Source of the DNA: Clostridiaceae bacterium M8S5
GTDB lineage: Bacteria; Bacillota; Clostridia; Tissierellales; MCWD3
NCBI GenBank assembly: GCA_029227815.1
Contig: CP118523.1
Span: forward strand, 434,001 to 498,000
Direction of reading: 5' to 3'
Length of the DNA: 64,000 nucleotides
The notes under the pieces were generated by a model. The model saw only the letters and a program-made list of their open reading frames with translations, was not told where the DNA came from and searched no databases. Made by a program: the position numbers and the translations under genes. Of the stretch, positions 43,966 through 52,095 are shown piece after piece. Each line of letters opens with the position of its first letter. Position 1 is the stretch's first letter.

Positions 43966-46086
43966 GTGGATTTAAATTATAGCTTAGAGTTTCAAAATAT
44001 ATTAAAAATAACTAAATATAAAGCCATAAAAAAAGGTGTAAGCAGAATAAATGCATTTATGCTTATCAATGAATTAATAAATCAAGATTGTAGCTTCAGA
44101 AAAATAATTAAAGATATATGTACTGATTATGATAAGGTTTGTATTGATTTTAAACTAATGTTAGAAAAAAACATGCCAGCGTCTGTAACTAGTTATCATA
44201 AAGACATAGTAATAGATTATGAAGTAGAAAAGATACTAAAAGAAGCAGTTAATATATCAATAGCTATGAGTTTAGAAGAGGTTGGCTCTGAGCATGTTTT
44301 GTTAGCTTTTTGTAAAAGAACAGATATTATAAGAGATGTTCTTAAAAGGCATAGTATAAACTACAAAGAGGTATTAAGTAGTATTGATAAAAAAGGAACA
44401 TCTAAAGATAATACAGGTATTGTGTTTTTAAATAAATATGCTATAGAGCTTACTAATAATAATGATAGGAAAGAAAAATTGATTGGTAGAGAACAAGAGG
44501 TTGAAAGATTAATAGAAGTTTTACTAAGAAAAAATAAGAATAATCCTATACTTATTGGAGATGCTGGAGTTGGCAAGACTGCAATAGTTGAAGGTTTTGC
44601 AGATATTATAATGAGCAATAAAGTACCAAACCAACTAAGAAATGCAAGGGTATTCTCTGTGGATTTGGCATTATTGGTGTCTGGTACAAAGTATAGAGGT
44701 GACTTTGAAGAAAGGTTAAAAGGTATTATTTCAGAGATAATAAATTCAAAAGAAAAAATAATACTCTTCATAGATGAAATACATACAATAGTAGGAGCAG
44801 GAGGAGGAGAGGGAGCAATAGACGCTGGTAATATACTCAAACCTGCTTTGGCTAGAGGGGAGTTGTATTGTATTGGAGCTACGACATTAAAAGAGTACAG
44901 AAAATATATAGAAAAAGATTCTGCATTAGAGAGAAGATTTCAGCCAATAGTAGTTGAAGAGCCATCTATAAATGAAACAATAGAAATACTCAGAGGTATC
45001 AAGCATGCATATGAAGACTATCACAAAATAAAATTTGAGGATGAGGCATTAAAATATGCAGTAATACTTTCAAACAGATATATAACAAATAGGTTTCAGC
45101 CAGATAAAGCTATAGATGTAATAGATGAAGCGGCTGCAAGATATAAGAATCGTACCTTTAAAAATAAAGAAACAAGTAGTATAACAAAAGCAGATATAGC
45201 GTATATCGTTAGCAGATTGACCAAGATACCTGTAGCAAATATATTAAAGGATGAGAAAAAGAAGCTAAAAAATCTAGAAAATGAAATTAATAAAAGCATA
45301 ATTGGACAGCAAGAGGCGGTAAAAAGCGTATCAAATACAATTATACGTTCTAGAGTAGGATTAGCAGATTATAAAAGACCTTTAGGTTCATTTTTGTTTT
45401 TGGGTAAGTCAGGTACCGGAAAAACATATCTAGCGCATGTACTTGCTAAAATACTATTTGGTGGAGATGAATCTATTATAAATATAGATATGTCTGAATA
45501 TAAAGATAAAGGAACAATATCTAAACTGATCGGCTCACAGACAGAAGGCGGTTTGCTTACAGAAAAAGTTAGATTTAAACCTTATTGTGTTATATTATTC
45601 GATGAGATTGACAAAGCACATCAAGATATAAAGAACCTATTATTACACGTCTTAGAAAATGGAAAACTGAATGATGGGCAAGGTAAAGAAATAAATTTTA
45701 GGAATACAGTAATAATCATGACTGCTAGTAGTGATGGTAATGGTAATAAAAAAATAATAACTACAAACTTTATGGATAGATTTGACGAAGTGATATGCTT
45801 TAATAATCTTACAGATAAAAATCTAAAAGATATATTAGATATAGAGATTAAGGATATAATAGATAGTTTCAAGAATCGAGGGGTAAACCTATCATTAGAT
45901 GGTAAAGCAAAAGAAGCTATATCGAGTAAAATAGCTAATACAAATAGTAGTGCTAGAATCATAAGAAAAACAATACGAAATGAAATAATAAACCCTCTTA
46001 GTAGAGTATTATTAGATATAGAAAATATACAAAGTAATATAAATATAGTATATAAAAATGAGGGTATTGAGTTTGTTTTAGAATAA
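43966..46086 (+). CDS. Clp/Hsp100-family AAA+ ATPase with an abnormal second ring
   Basis: The 706-residue protein has a Clp_N-like domain (about 5-150), D1 with Walker A GDAGVGKT (near 198), pore loop GTKYRGDFEE and Walker B ILFIDEIHT, and D2 with Walker A GKSGTGKT (near 480) and Walker B VILFDEIDKAH. No middle domain is present. In D2 the usual GYVG pore loop is gone: LIGSQTEGGLLTEK replaces LIGAPPGYVG..EGGQLTE. The [LIV]G[FL] loop that docks ClpP is also absent between IIMTASS and FMDRFDEV. It can probably hydrolyse ATP but not thread substrates to ClpP in the normal way. GTG start behind AAAGGAG. A role as chaperone for the enzymes or a resistance protein is inferred. Confidence 0.83.
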   Translation: MDLNYSLEFQNILKITKYKAIKKGVSRINAFMLINELINQDCSFRKIIKDICTDYDKVCIDFKLMLEKNMPASVTSYHKDIVIDYEVEKILKEAVNISIAMSLEEVGSEHVLLAFCKRTDIIRDVLKRHSINYKEVLSSIDKKGTSKDNTGIVFLNKYAIELTNNNDRKEKLIGREQEVERLIEVLLRKNKNNPILIGDAGVGKTAIVEGFADIIMSNKVPNQLRNARVFSVDLALLVSGTKYRGDFEERLKGIISEIINSKEKIILFIDEIHTIVGAGGGEGAIDAGNILKPALARGELYCIGATTLKEYRKYIEKDSALERRFQPIVVEEPSINETIEILRGIKHAYEDYHKIKFEDEALKYAVILSNRYITNRFQPDKAIDVIDEAAARYKNRTFKNKETSSITKADIAYIVSRLTKIPVANILKDEKKKLKNLENEINKSIIGQQEAVKSVSNTIIRSRVGLADYKRPLGSFLFLGKSGTGKTYLAHVLAKILFGGDESIINIDMSEYKDKGTISKLIGSQTEGGLLTEKVRFKPYCVILFDEIDKAHQDIKNLLLHVLENGKLNDGQGKEINFRNTVIIMTASSDGNGNKKIITTNFMDRFDEVICFNNLTDKNLKDILDIEIKDIIDSFKNRGVNLSLDGKAKEAISSKIANTNSSARIIRKTIRNEIINPLSRVLLDIENIQSNINIVYKNEGIEFVLE

Positions 46087-46087
46087 G

Positions 46088-46205
46088 TAGATAAATGACA
46101 AAGTAATCTAAATAGCATATTATAGTGAGTGTGTTAAAATTGAGTAGTATAGCTTATTTAAAAGTAATTGAGCAACAGAAATTGGGCTTTTATCTACAGT
46201 CTAAA
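46088..46205 (-). repeat. Degenerate inverted copy of a structured repeat element
   Basis: Reverse-complement similarity to the element at 47693-47842: GTGTTAAAATTGAGTAG, then GAGCAACAG and AAATTGGGCTTTT are shared with gaps. It lies just after the Clp gene. Confidence 0.6.
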
Positions 46206-46226
46206 GGGATGTCATAGACATCCCTT
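46204..46226. terminator. Bidirectional terminator
   Basis: AAGGGATGTC and GACATCCCTT around a 3-base loop lie between the Clp gene and the converging gene at 46225. Confidence 0.6.
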
Positions 46227-46701
46227 ATAAATTATCAATATGTTTTTTTAGATCTTCAACATACATGTTTTGAAATTTTTGAATATTAAAAAATAAATAT
46301 GATGCAGGTTTAAGTATTTTATATTTTAGAGCAATTTTTTCTATGAAATCAACTTCGGTATCTTTACCTGTATTACTAGAAAACTTCAGTTCAAAATATC
46401 CAGTGAACATTTTATTTTTCATATCAACAAGGTAGTACTCATTTTCTATTTTTGATTTCATAGTAAAAATTATTGGAACACCATTATTAGGATACTCTAT
46501 CCAAGATGTATTGTTTGTAATGTCAATCTTGCTTATATCACTTCTCCAATCACATCTGTTGTTATTAGTGACAGCTTTCCATACAACATTTGGAGGTTGC
46601 TTTACTTTGATAGTCGTTTTAGCAGTTCTGTACTTCGGTAGTATAAGCCCTAAAAGATACAATGCTATTGGAATCAACAGAATTATAAATAAAACTTTCA
46701 A
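46225..46701 (-). CDS. SRPBCC-fold membrane-anchored protein
   Basis: The 158-residue protein has one N-terminal helix (VLFIILLIPIALYLLGLIL), then a SRPBCC-type domain: TTIKVKQPPNVVWKAVTN, the CDWRSDISKIDI turn and the C-terminal helix FFNIQKFQNMYVEDLKKH. Such folds bind hydrophobic ligands. GAGGTGAT precedes the ATG. Function unknown. Confidence 0.65.
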   Translation of the reverse strand: MKVLFIILLIPIALYLLGLILPKYRTAKTTIKVKQPPNVVWKAVTNNNRCDWRSDISKIDITNNTSWIEYPNNGVPIIFTMKSKIENEYYLVDMKNKMFTGYFELKFSSNTGKDTEVDFIEKIALKYKILKPASYLFFNIQKFQNMYVEDLKKHIDNL

Positions 46702-46914
46702 TTATAAATCACCTCGACCTCGATATTCTTTTATCTAGCTGACAATGACAGCTTAGTTATGCTATCATAATATAATAATATACCCTATATGTCAATTTTT
46801 AATTTATATTTAATAAAATGGATTGAGTGTATAAAATATGGTATAATATAAAAATAATACTCATATAGACAATTATGCATACAACATAGATTATAATAGA
46901 ATGGAGCTGATAAA

Positions 46915-47640
46915 ATGACAAAGGAAGAGGCATTAGATTATTTAACTTTAAATAGTAATGAAAAATTCAAAAAAAATGTTGTAAGAATGGGTATACCAGA
47001 GGAAGATTCAATAGGAGTTTCTACTGGAGTGATAAGAAAGTTTGCAAAGAAAATAAAAACGTCGCATGAGCTTGCTATGGAGCTATGGAATACAGGTTTA
47101 CACGAAGCAAAACTACTAGCAGTTCTTATTATGGATGTCAATAAAGTTGACTCTGATACGATTACTAATTTGATGAAAGATGTTTTTTCTTGGGATTTAA
47201 CAGATCATATATGTAAGAACCTAATAGTGAAACTACCAAATTATGAAAAATTCATATATCAGTGGAGTAATAGTGCTAGGACATATTACAAAAGAGCAGC
47301 TTACTGCCTTATAGCTGCAAAAGCAGTAAATAATAAAGATATAGATGAAGAGGAACTAGACGATTATTTTGAATTAATCAGAAATTATTCATGTGATGAA
47401 AGACCACATGTAAGAAAAGCTATGAGTTGGGCACTTCGAGAAATAGGAAAATTGAATTTCAGATGTCAAGATAAAGCTATAGAGCTAGCATATGAGCTCA
47501 ACGAAAGTATGGACAAAAACTCGAAATGGATAGGCAAAAATGCACTAAAGGAGCTTGAGACATTAGTTTCTGTAGAAGAAAGGGGTAGACTACTTACTTC
47601 TAATTCAAAGATGGGTAAAAAGAATCTAGGAAAGATATAA
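46915..47640 (+). CDS. DNA alkylation repair protein (AlkD-like)
   Basis: The 241-residue protein is made of HEAT-like helical repeats with the family signatures (GVSTGVIRKFAKKI, WNTGLHEAKLLAVLI, FSWDLTDHICKNL, RPHVRKAMSWALREIGK). AlkD removes bulky alkylated bases by holding the DNA backbone. GGAGCTGAT precedes the ATG. A Trp and Asp of the active surface are visible in WDLTDH and RKAMSW. Confidence 0.85.
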   Translation: MTKEEALDYLTLNSNEKFKKNVVRMGIPEEDSIGVSTGVIRKFAKKIKTSHELAMELWNTGLHEAKLLAVLIMDVNKVDSDTITNLMKDVFSWDLTDHICKNLIVKLPNYEKFIYQWSNSARTYYKRAAYCLIAAKAVNNKDIDEEELDDYFELIRNYSCDERPHVRKAMSWALREIGKLNFRCQDKAIELAYELNESMDKNSKWIGKNALKELETLVSVEERGRLLTSNSKMGKKNLGKI

Positions 47641-47668
47641 AATGTAAGTTTACAATATGATATAATAA

Positions 47669-47866
47669 AAACAACTAATTGTTTAGTTGTTTCAGACCGT
47701 AGACAAAAGCCCAATTTCTGCGTTGATGTTAAAATTTCCGTTGCTCACTTACCTCTAAGTAAGCTCTGCTACTCAATTTTAACACGCCTTGAAATTGAAC
47801 TTTTACTAAAGTCTGCTATCTTGATGACTTTGTATCAATCTAAAACAACTAATTGTTTAGTTGTTT
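47669..47866. repeat. Structured repeat element flanked by duplicated terminator hairpins
   Basis: The hairpin AAACAACTAATTGTTTAGTTGTTT occurs at 47669-47692 and again at 47843-47866. Between them lies a 150-bp element (47693-47842) with nested inverted arms: CAATTTC/GAAATTG (47712-47718, 47791-47797) and GTTAAAATT/AATTTTAAC (47728-47736, 47775-47783). It ends with a block (GTCTGCTATCTTGATGAC...) that recurs at 62459-62496 and, less well, at 52025-52055. The element has therefore inserted into a terminator. Confidence 0.75.
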
Positions 47867-47899
47867 TTTACTTGATAAGATAAAACAGGAGGTGGTTAA

Positions 47900-48871
47900 A
47901 TGGATAGTCAATTAAAAGAAGCACTTAAATATTATGAGATTGACAAAACTGAAGAAACATTTATTAGGCACAATGAAAATAAAACTTTTAAAATTAAAGA
48001 GAGCCTCTCAGGCAATAAATACGTAGTTAGAATACATAAGCCATGTGATGGTTTTTCGACTGATTTTTTTGGAAAGAATCTCGATATGTCAAAGCTTTTA
48101 AAAGGGGAAATGAGCCTAATAAGCTATATTAATAAAAATACAGCTATAGCAATGCAAAGACCATTGCCAAATAAAGATGGAGAATTCGTGTCAATACTCA
48201 GCGATGGGACTCCCGTTACTATACTTTCTTGGATTGAAGGGGATACACTAGATAACATAGAGTTAAATAAAGATGTACTGACTAGTATAGGTAAGATGAC
48301 TGGACAATTGCATCAAGCAACTAAAGCGTTTGCTAGTGAAAATCAAATATGTAGATACTCATATGATGAAAAGCTACTTGATAGAATACATACAAAAATA
48401 GAATCAGGAGCAAAAAAAGATTTAATACATAAACAAAACTTTAAAATAATAGTTAAAGCTATAGATGAGATAAAATACAGAATAGACAAATTAAACAAAA
48501 TCAAAGGAACTAGAGGTATTGTACATACAGATTTATCAAAGACAAATATGATACTAAGTCATGGTGAAATTGTACCTATAGATTTCAGCTTGAGTGGTAA
48601 TAGCCATTATTATATGGACTTGGGGTCACTTTTCGGTCATTTTACAGATATAGAGCAAAGAAAAAGTATCATTAACGGATATATAAGCATAACTAAAGAA
48701 GATATAGAAACAGAATACATAGAGCCGTTTTATGTATTTCAAAGTTTATCTTTTATAGCATCGCATCTAGAGGGTGTAGCGAGAGAAGAGTGGTTTAAAG
48801 GAATTTTAGATAAGTGGTGTGAAGAGAATTACAGACCACTATCAAGAAGAGAGAAGTTTTTATTTTTATAA
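47900..48871 (+). CDS. Aminoglycoside/choline-kinase-like phosphotransferase
   Basis: The 323-residue protein has the APH-fold catalytic loop HTDLSKTNMILS and metal loop PIDFSLSGN, with an N-lobe strand YVVRIHKP. Members phosphorylate small hydroxy compounds (homoserine, choline, antibiotics). Its substrate is unknown. GGAGGTG precedes the ATG. A lipoprotein gene follows at 29 bp. Confidence 0.82.
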   Translation: MDSQLKEALKYYEIDKTEETFIRHNENKTFKIKESLSGNKYVVRIHKPCDGFSTDFFGKNLDMSKLLKGEMSLISYINKNTAIAMQRPLPNKDGEFVSILSDGTPVTILSWIEGDTLDNIELNKDVLTSIGKMTGQLHQATKAFASENQICRYSYDEKLLDRIHTKIESGAKKDLIHKQNFKIIVKAIDEIKYRIDKLNKIKGTRGIVHTDLSKTNMILSHGEIVPIDFSLSGNSHYYMDLGSLFGHFTDIEQRKSIINGYISITKEDIETEYIEPFYVFQSLSFIASHLEGVAREEWFKGILDKWCEENYRPLSRREKFLFL

Positions 48872-48900
48872 ATCTATAGAAGTTATTTTAAGGGGAAATA

Positions 48901-49368
48901 ATGAAAAATAGAAAGAATAGTTTGATATTATTAGTGTGTATTATAGCTACTATAGTAGCTGGACAATTTTTGGTTGGATGTAAAGAAACTGTACCAAGTT
49001 ATACAAATAAAGCGTTAGGATATTCAATTATTTTGCCAAAGAGTGTGCAAAATAAAGTTAAATTTATGGAAATGGAAAAAATGACATTACTAATGGCTAA
49101 TGAAGCTGGGTTCATTGGGAATATAATGGTTCATTCAAAAAATACATTTAGTAGAAATGAGATAGAAGAAAAACTAAGCAATAAACAATTAGGATCAGAT
49201 GAAAGCTTTTTGATAGGAGAAACAGATGAGAACTATGTTACTTTGACAATAGGTACAAGATTTATGAGAAGTGGTAAACCAGTAAGTGAAAAACAGAAAA
49301 AGGAAATAGAATATATTAAAGAAAAGTTAAGAGAAAAAAAGGTAGAATTTAACGTGGTTAAAGATTAA
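48901..49368 (+). CDS. Lipoprotein sharing a domain with the BlaR1-like protein
   Basis: The 155-residue protein has a signal peptide with lipobox LVGC (Cys about 27). The mature part (LGYSIILPKSVQNKVKF, then GETDENYVTLTI) resembles the extracellular C-terminal domain of the BlaR1-like protein at 60656 (LGYAISLPKSIADNVKI, GETEKDYVCYNF). Function unknown. AGGGGAAAT precedes the ATG. Confidence 0.68.
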   Translation: MKNRKNSLILLVCIIATIVAGQFLVGCKETVPSYTNKALGYSIILPKSVQNKVKFMEMEKMTLLMANEAGFIGNIMVHSKNTFSRNEIEEKLSNKQLGSDESFLIGETDENYVTLTIGTRFMRSGKPVSEKQKKEIEYIKEKLREKKVEFNVVKD

Positions 49369-49374
49369 AAAAAT

Positions 49375-49404
49375 CAAGTAGCTTTTATTAGCTACTTGTT
49401 TTTT
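49375..49404 (+). terminator. Intrinsic terminator
   Basis: CAAGTAGCT (49375-49383) pairs with AGCTACTTG (49390-49398), then TTTTTT. Confidence 0.8.
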
Positions 49405-49575
49405 AAAACATGTTATCGCCATGGTTGATATCATTCCATGTTTAGAATAATATCATCAATATCAAAAAACCTAACATAGTTATCAATTGAAATATTTCTA
49501 AAAACAATATATATTAAACAATAGTAAGTTAAGACGTACAAAAAAATTTATAAATTAAATTGGAGGAAATTAAAT

Positions 49576-50001
49576 ATGAGAAGTTATGTTACTGAAGAGA
49601 GTACAAGAGAAGACAATATGGTGGTTAATAATGGAATAGTTAAATATAACTTATCCAAAGTTCCTTTTACGCAAGAGCCATATTTTATTTCAATTAATAG
49701 GGTAATAAAAGGGGCAAATGGAGAGGTATTAGCAGGGGTAAATAGTTTATTATACTGTTGGAATTGCCTAGCTATAGATGTTTTGTGGGTTAAAGAAGAG
49801 TGTAGAAAAGAAGGGTATGGTTCTGTACTTTTAAATGAAGTAGAAAAAATCGCAAAAGAAAAAGGTTGCAAATTAATTCATTTAGATACTTTTGATTTTC
49901 AAGCAAAGGATTTTTACCTTAAACATGGATATGAAGTATTTGGGGTGTTAGATGATTGTCCAATAGGACATAAACGTTATTATATGAAAAAGAATATATA
50001 G
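49576..50001 (+). CDS. GNAT-family N-acetyltransferase
   Basis: The 141-residue protein has the acetyl-CoA loop VKEECRKEGYGSVLLNEVEK (R-x-x-G-x-G/A pattern EGYGS), strand CKLIHLDTFDFQAKDFYLKHGY and ending typical of GNAT proteins. It acetylates an unknown amine. GGAGG precedes the ATG. Terminators on both sides indicate a single-gene transcript. Confidence 0.82.
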   Translation: MRSYVTEESTREDNMVVNNGIVKYNLSKVPFTQEPYFISINRVIKGANGEVLAGVNSLLYCWNCLAIDVLWVKEECRKEGYGSVLLNEVEKIAKEKGCKLIHLDTFDFQAKDFYLKHGYEVFGVLDDCPIGHKRYYMKKNI

Positions 50002-50107
50002 TTTAGCATATTCTTTTTCACTAGTGTTCATAAATTGGTAGCAACATCCTGTTGACAAAATTATAAGGAAAATTGATTACCTCCAGGACAAGAAATTGGC
50101 ATTAAAG

Positions 50108-50139
50108 TACAAGTAGCTTAATATAAAAGCTACTTGTAT
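50108..50139. terminator. Bidirectional terminator
   Basis: TACAAGTAGCTT and AAGCTACTTGTA form a perfect 12-bp stem, A/T-flanked on both sides, between the GNAT gene and the minus-strand gene at 50130. Confidence 0.8.
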
Positions 50140-50621
50140 TTTTCAAACCATTTCTCACGCCATATTTGATAATTATAACCTTTTACCTGTTTTATAGTTT
50201 TTCCTGTTAAAGAAAACACTCCGCCATAGAGTGGTTCTGTATTGTTTGGAAAAGAATAGCCACCGATAATTCTATTGTTATTAACAATTAACCATAAATT
50301 AGTTTGATTTTTATCACCATAGCTATCTAGAGGGTGTTTTTTGACTATATAAGAGTATATCAAAAGCTTTTTATCAAAGTACTTATCAGGTTTAATTCTT
50401 TGAACACCCCATATACCCATCCAAGGGAGATGACATATATCTTTTTGACGTAATATATGAGATGAAGGCTGACTGCTAGATGATACTACTTCATAGCCTA
50501 GATTAATAATATAATCATTCCCGATTTCAATGATATCTTTTTTACTTGTATGTAAGGTGTAGCTAAAATACAGGATTATAACAAGAATAGGTATGCAAAG
50601 TGGTATAATATATTTTTTCAT
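50130..50621 (-). CDS. Membrane-anchored protein of unknown function
   Basis: The 163-residue protein has one N-terminal helix (IIPLCIPILVIILYFSYTL) and a soluble domain rich in aromatic residues (YNYQIWREKWFEKY at the end; YGGVFSLTG before it). It could belong to a DUF4830-like group, but I am not certain. GGGGGAAT precedes the ATG. Confidence 0.55.
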   Translation of the reverse strand: MKKYIIPLCIPILVIILYFSYTLHTSKKDIIEIGNDYIINLGYEVVSSSSQPSSHILRQKDICHLPWMGIWGVQRIKPDKYFDKKLLIYSYIVKKHPLDSYGDKNQTNLWLIVNNNRIIGGYSFPNNTEPLYGGVFSLTGKTIKQVKGYNYQIWREKWFEKYK

Positions 50622-50675
50622 TGCGATTCCCCCCTTATTATTAGACGAAAAAAAAACAATAAAGTTTCATAAAAA

Positions 50676-50704
50676 TTGTATAAAATCAATTAAAATGATA
50701 AAAT
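50676..50704 (+). promoter_or_regulatory. Sigma-A promoter for the rhomboid gene
   Basis: TTGTAT (50676-50681), 17-bp spacer, TAAAAT (50699-50704). Confidence 0.55.
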
Positions 50705-50742
50705 AATCGATATAATTAATAGACATTACAAGGAGGTAGAAT

Positions 50743-51315
50743 ATGAAAAAGAGAATTTATTTTAACTCACCTGTAGTTTTAACATTTGCTATAACATCTC
50801 TTTTAGCACTGCTGATAATTAAACTTACGGATGGACAAGCAAAGTATCATGTTTTTGGAGTATACAGAAGTTCTCCAAATCTACTGTTTTTTGCAAGGCT
50901 AATAGGACATGTATTTGGACACGCTAATTTTCAGCACTATATCGGTAATATAATGATGATTTTATTATTAGGACCAGTGCTTGAAGAAAGATATGGTTCA
51001 CTTGATTTAGCAGTGATTATGGGGATAACTGCGATTATCACAGGTCTAGTGCATATACTTTTATCGTCAAATACAATATTGTTAGGTGCAAGTGGTATTG
51101 TATTTATGATGATCATAATGACTTCATATACAAATATAAAGAGCAACAAAATACCTCTAACATTTGTGCTTGTTTTTGTGCTTTATATAGGTAGAGAAGT
51201 TATAGATGGTGTTATAGTTAATGATCAGATTTCACACTTAGCCCATATAACAGGAGGACTTGCAGGAAGCTTTTTTGGATATATACTAAACAGACACCAT
51301 TTTAAGCAGGTTTAA
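50743..51315 (+). CDS. Rhomboid-family intramembrane serine protease
   Basis: The 190-residue protein of six helices has the rhomboid nucleophile GASG (LLGASGIVFMM, Ser about 123), catalytic His in HLAHITGGLAGSFFG and the Asn of HYIGN. It cuts membrane proteins within the bilayer. AGGAGGT precedes the ATG. A methyltransferase pseudogene follows at 20 bp. Confidence 0.85.
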   Translation: MKKRIYFNSPVVLTFAITSLLALLIIKLTDGQAKYHVFGVYRSSPNLLFFARLIGHVFGHANFQHYIGNIMMILLLGPVLEERYGSLDLAVIMGITAIITGLVHILLSSNTILLGASGIVFMMIIMTSYTNIKSNKIPLTFVLVFVLYIGREVIDGVIVNDQISHLAHITGGLAGSFFGYILNRHHFKQV

Positions 51316-51334
51316 GGCTAGTCTAAAGGAGGTT

Positions 51335-52008
51335 TTGATGAAAAAATATTATCATGCATATAACGAGAGATATAAACAGGTTCATGAAAAAGGTATACTT
51401 TGGTTTTCATCAGACCATACTCCAGAGGTTCATGATTGGATAGAGTATTATGGGATATCCAAATATAGCAATATATGCGAAATAGGATGTGGAGAGGGTA
51501 GAGATGCTATCAGTTTAGCAGAAAAAGGATTCAATATTACTGCTGTGGATATATCTAAAGAAGCTATAAAAAAATGCAAAGAACTTTCAAGAGAGAAAAG
51601 TATTGAAGTTAACTGGATAGTATCAGATGCTATAGACTTACAAAAAGATGTAAATATGAAGTTTGACTATATTTATTCTATAGGGACACTACATATGCTT
51701 GTGGAAGGATAGAAATAGTTTTTTAAAGTCTATATACTCACTACTAAAGCCAAATGGAAAAGTATTATTAGTAAATATGGGAGATGGAAAAGAGGAGAGA
51801 CAGACTGACACTACCAAAGCATTTGAACTAGCAGAGAGAAATCTAAGATCGGGAGAGCAAATCAATGTTGCAAGCACATCATTTAGATGTGTAAATGTGG
51901 ATTATCACGGGGAGAGAGCTTAATGACGCAGGATTGAAAATAGAAGAAATTATTCATACAGAAAATAAGGAATATTATAAGTGCATGACTGTATATTTGT
52001 CTAAATAA
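51335..52008 (+). pseudogene. SAM-dependent methyltransferase, two frameshifts
   Basis: Frame 1 encodes the SAM loop ICEIGCGEGRDAISLAE and stops after LHMLVEG at 51712. A second frame continues with DRNSFLKSIYSLLKPNGKVL and stops after VDYHGERA at 51923. A third frame supplies ELNDAGLKIEEIIH to TVYLSK at 52008. Two single-base changes (near 51704-51710 and 51907-51921) thus break a gene of about 224 residues. It was close to the ubiE/Methyltransf_11 type. Either it has decayed or both base calls are wrong. Confidence 0.75.
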
Positions 52009-52015
52009 AGAGATA

Positions 52016-52087
52016 TATACTACAGTTTGCTATCTAGATGACTTAGTTATCAATCTAATTATAAATAGGGTAGTGAGCTGTAGTATA
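52016..52087. terminator. Long hairpin with a degenerate repeat in its loop
   Basis: TATACTACAG (52016-52025) pairs with CTGTAGTATA (52078-52087). The loop holds TTTGCTATCTAGATGACTTAGTTATCAATCTA, a degenerate copy of the block at 47813-47848 and 62459-62496 (given as two parts: TTTGCTATCTAGATGACTT and AGTTATCAATCTA). It lies between converging genes. Confidence 0.5.
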
Positions 52088-52095
52088 TTAATCTA

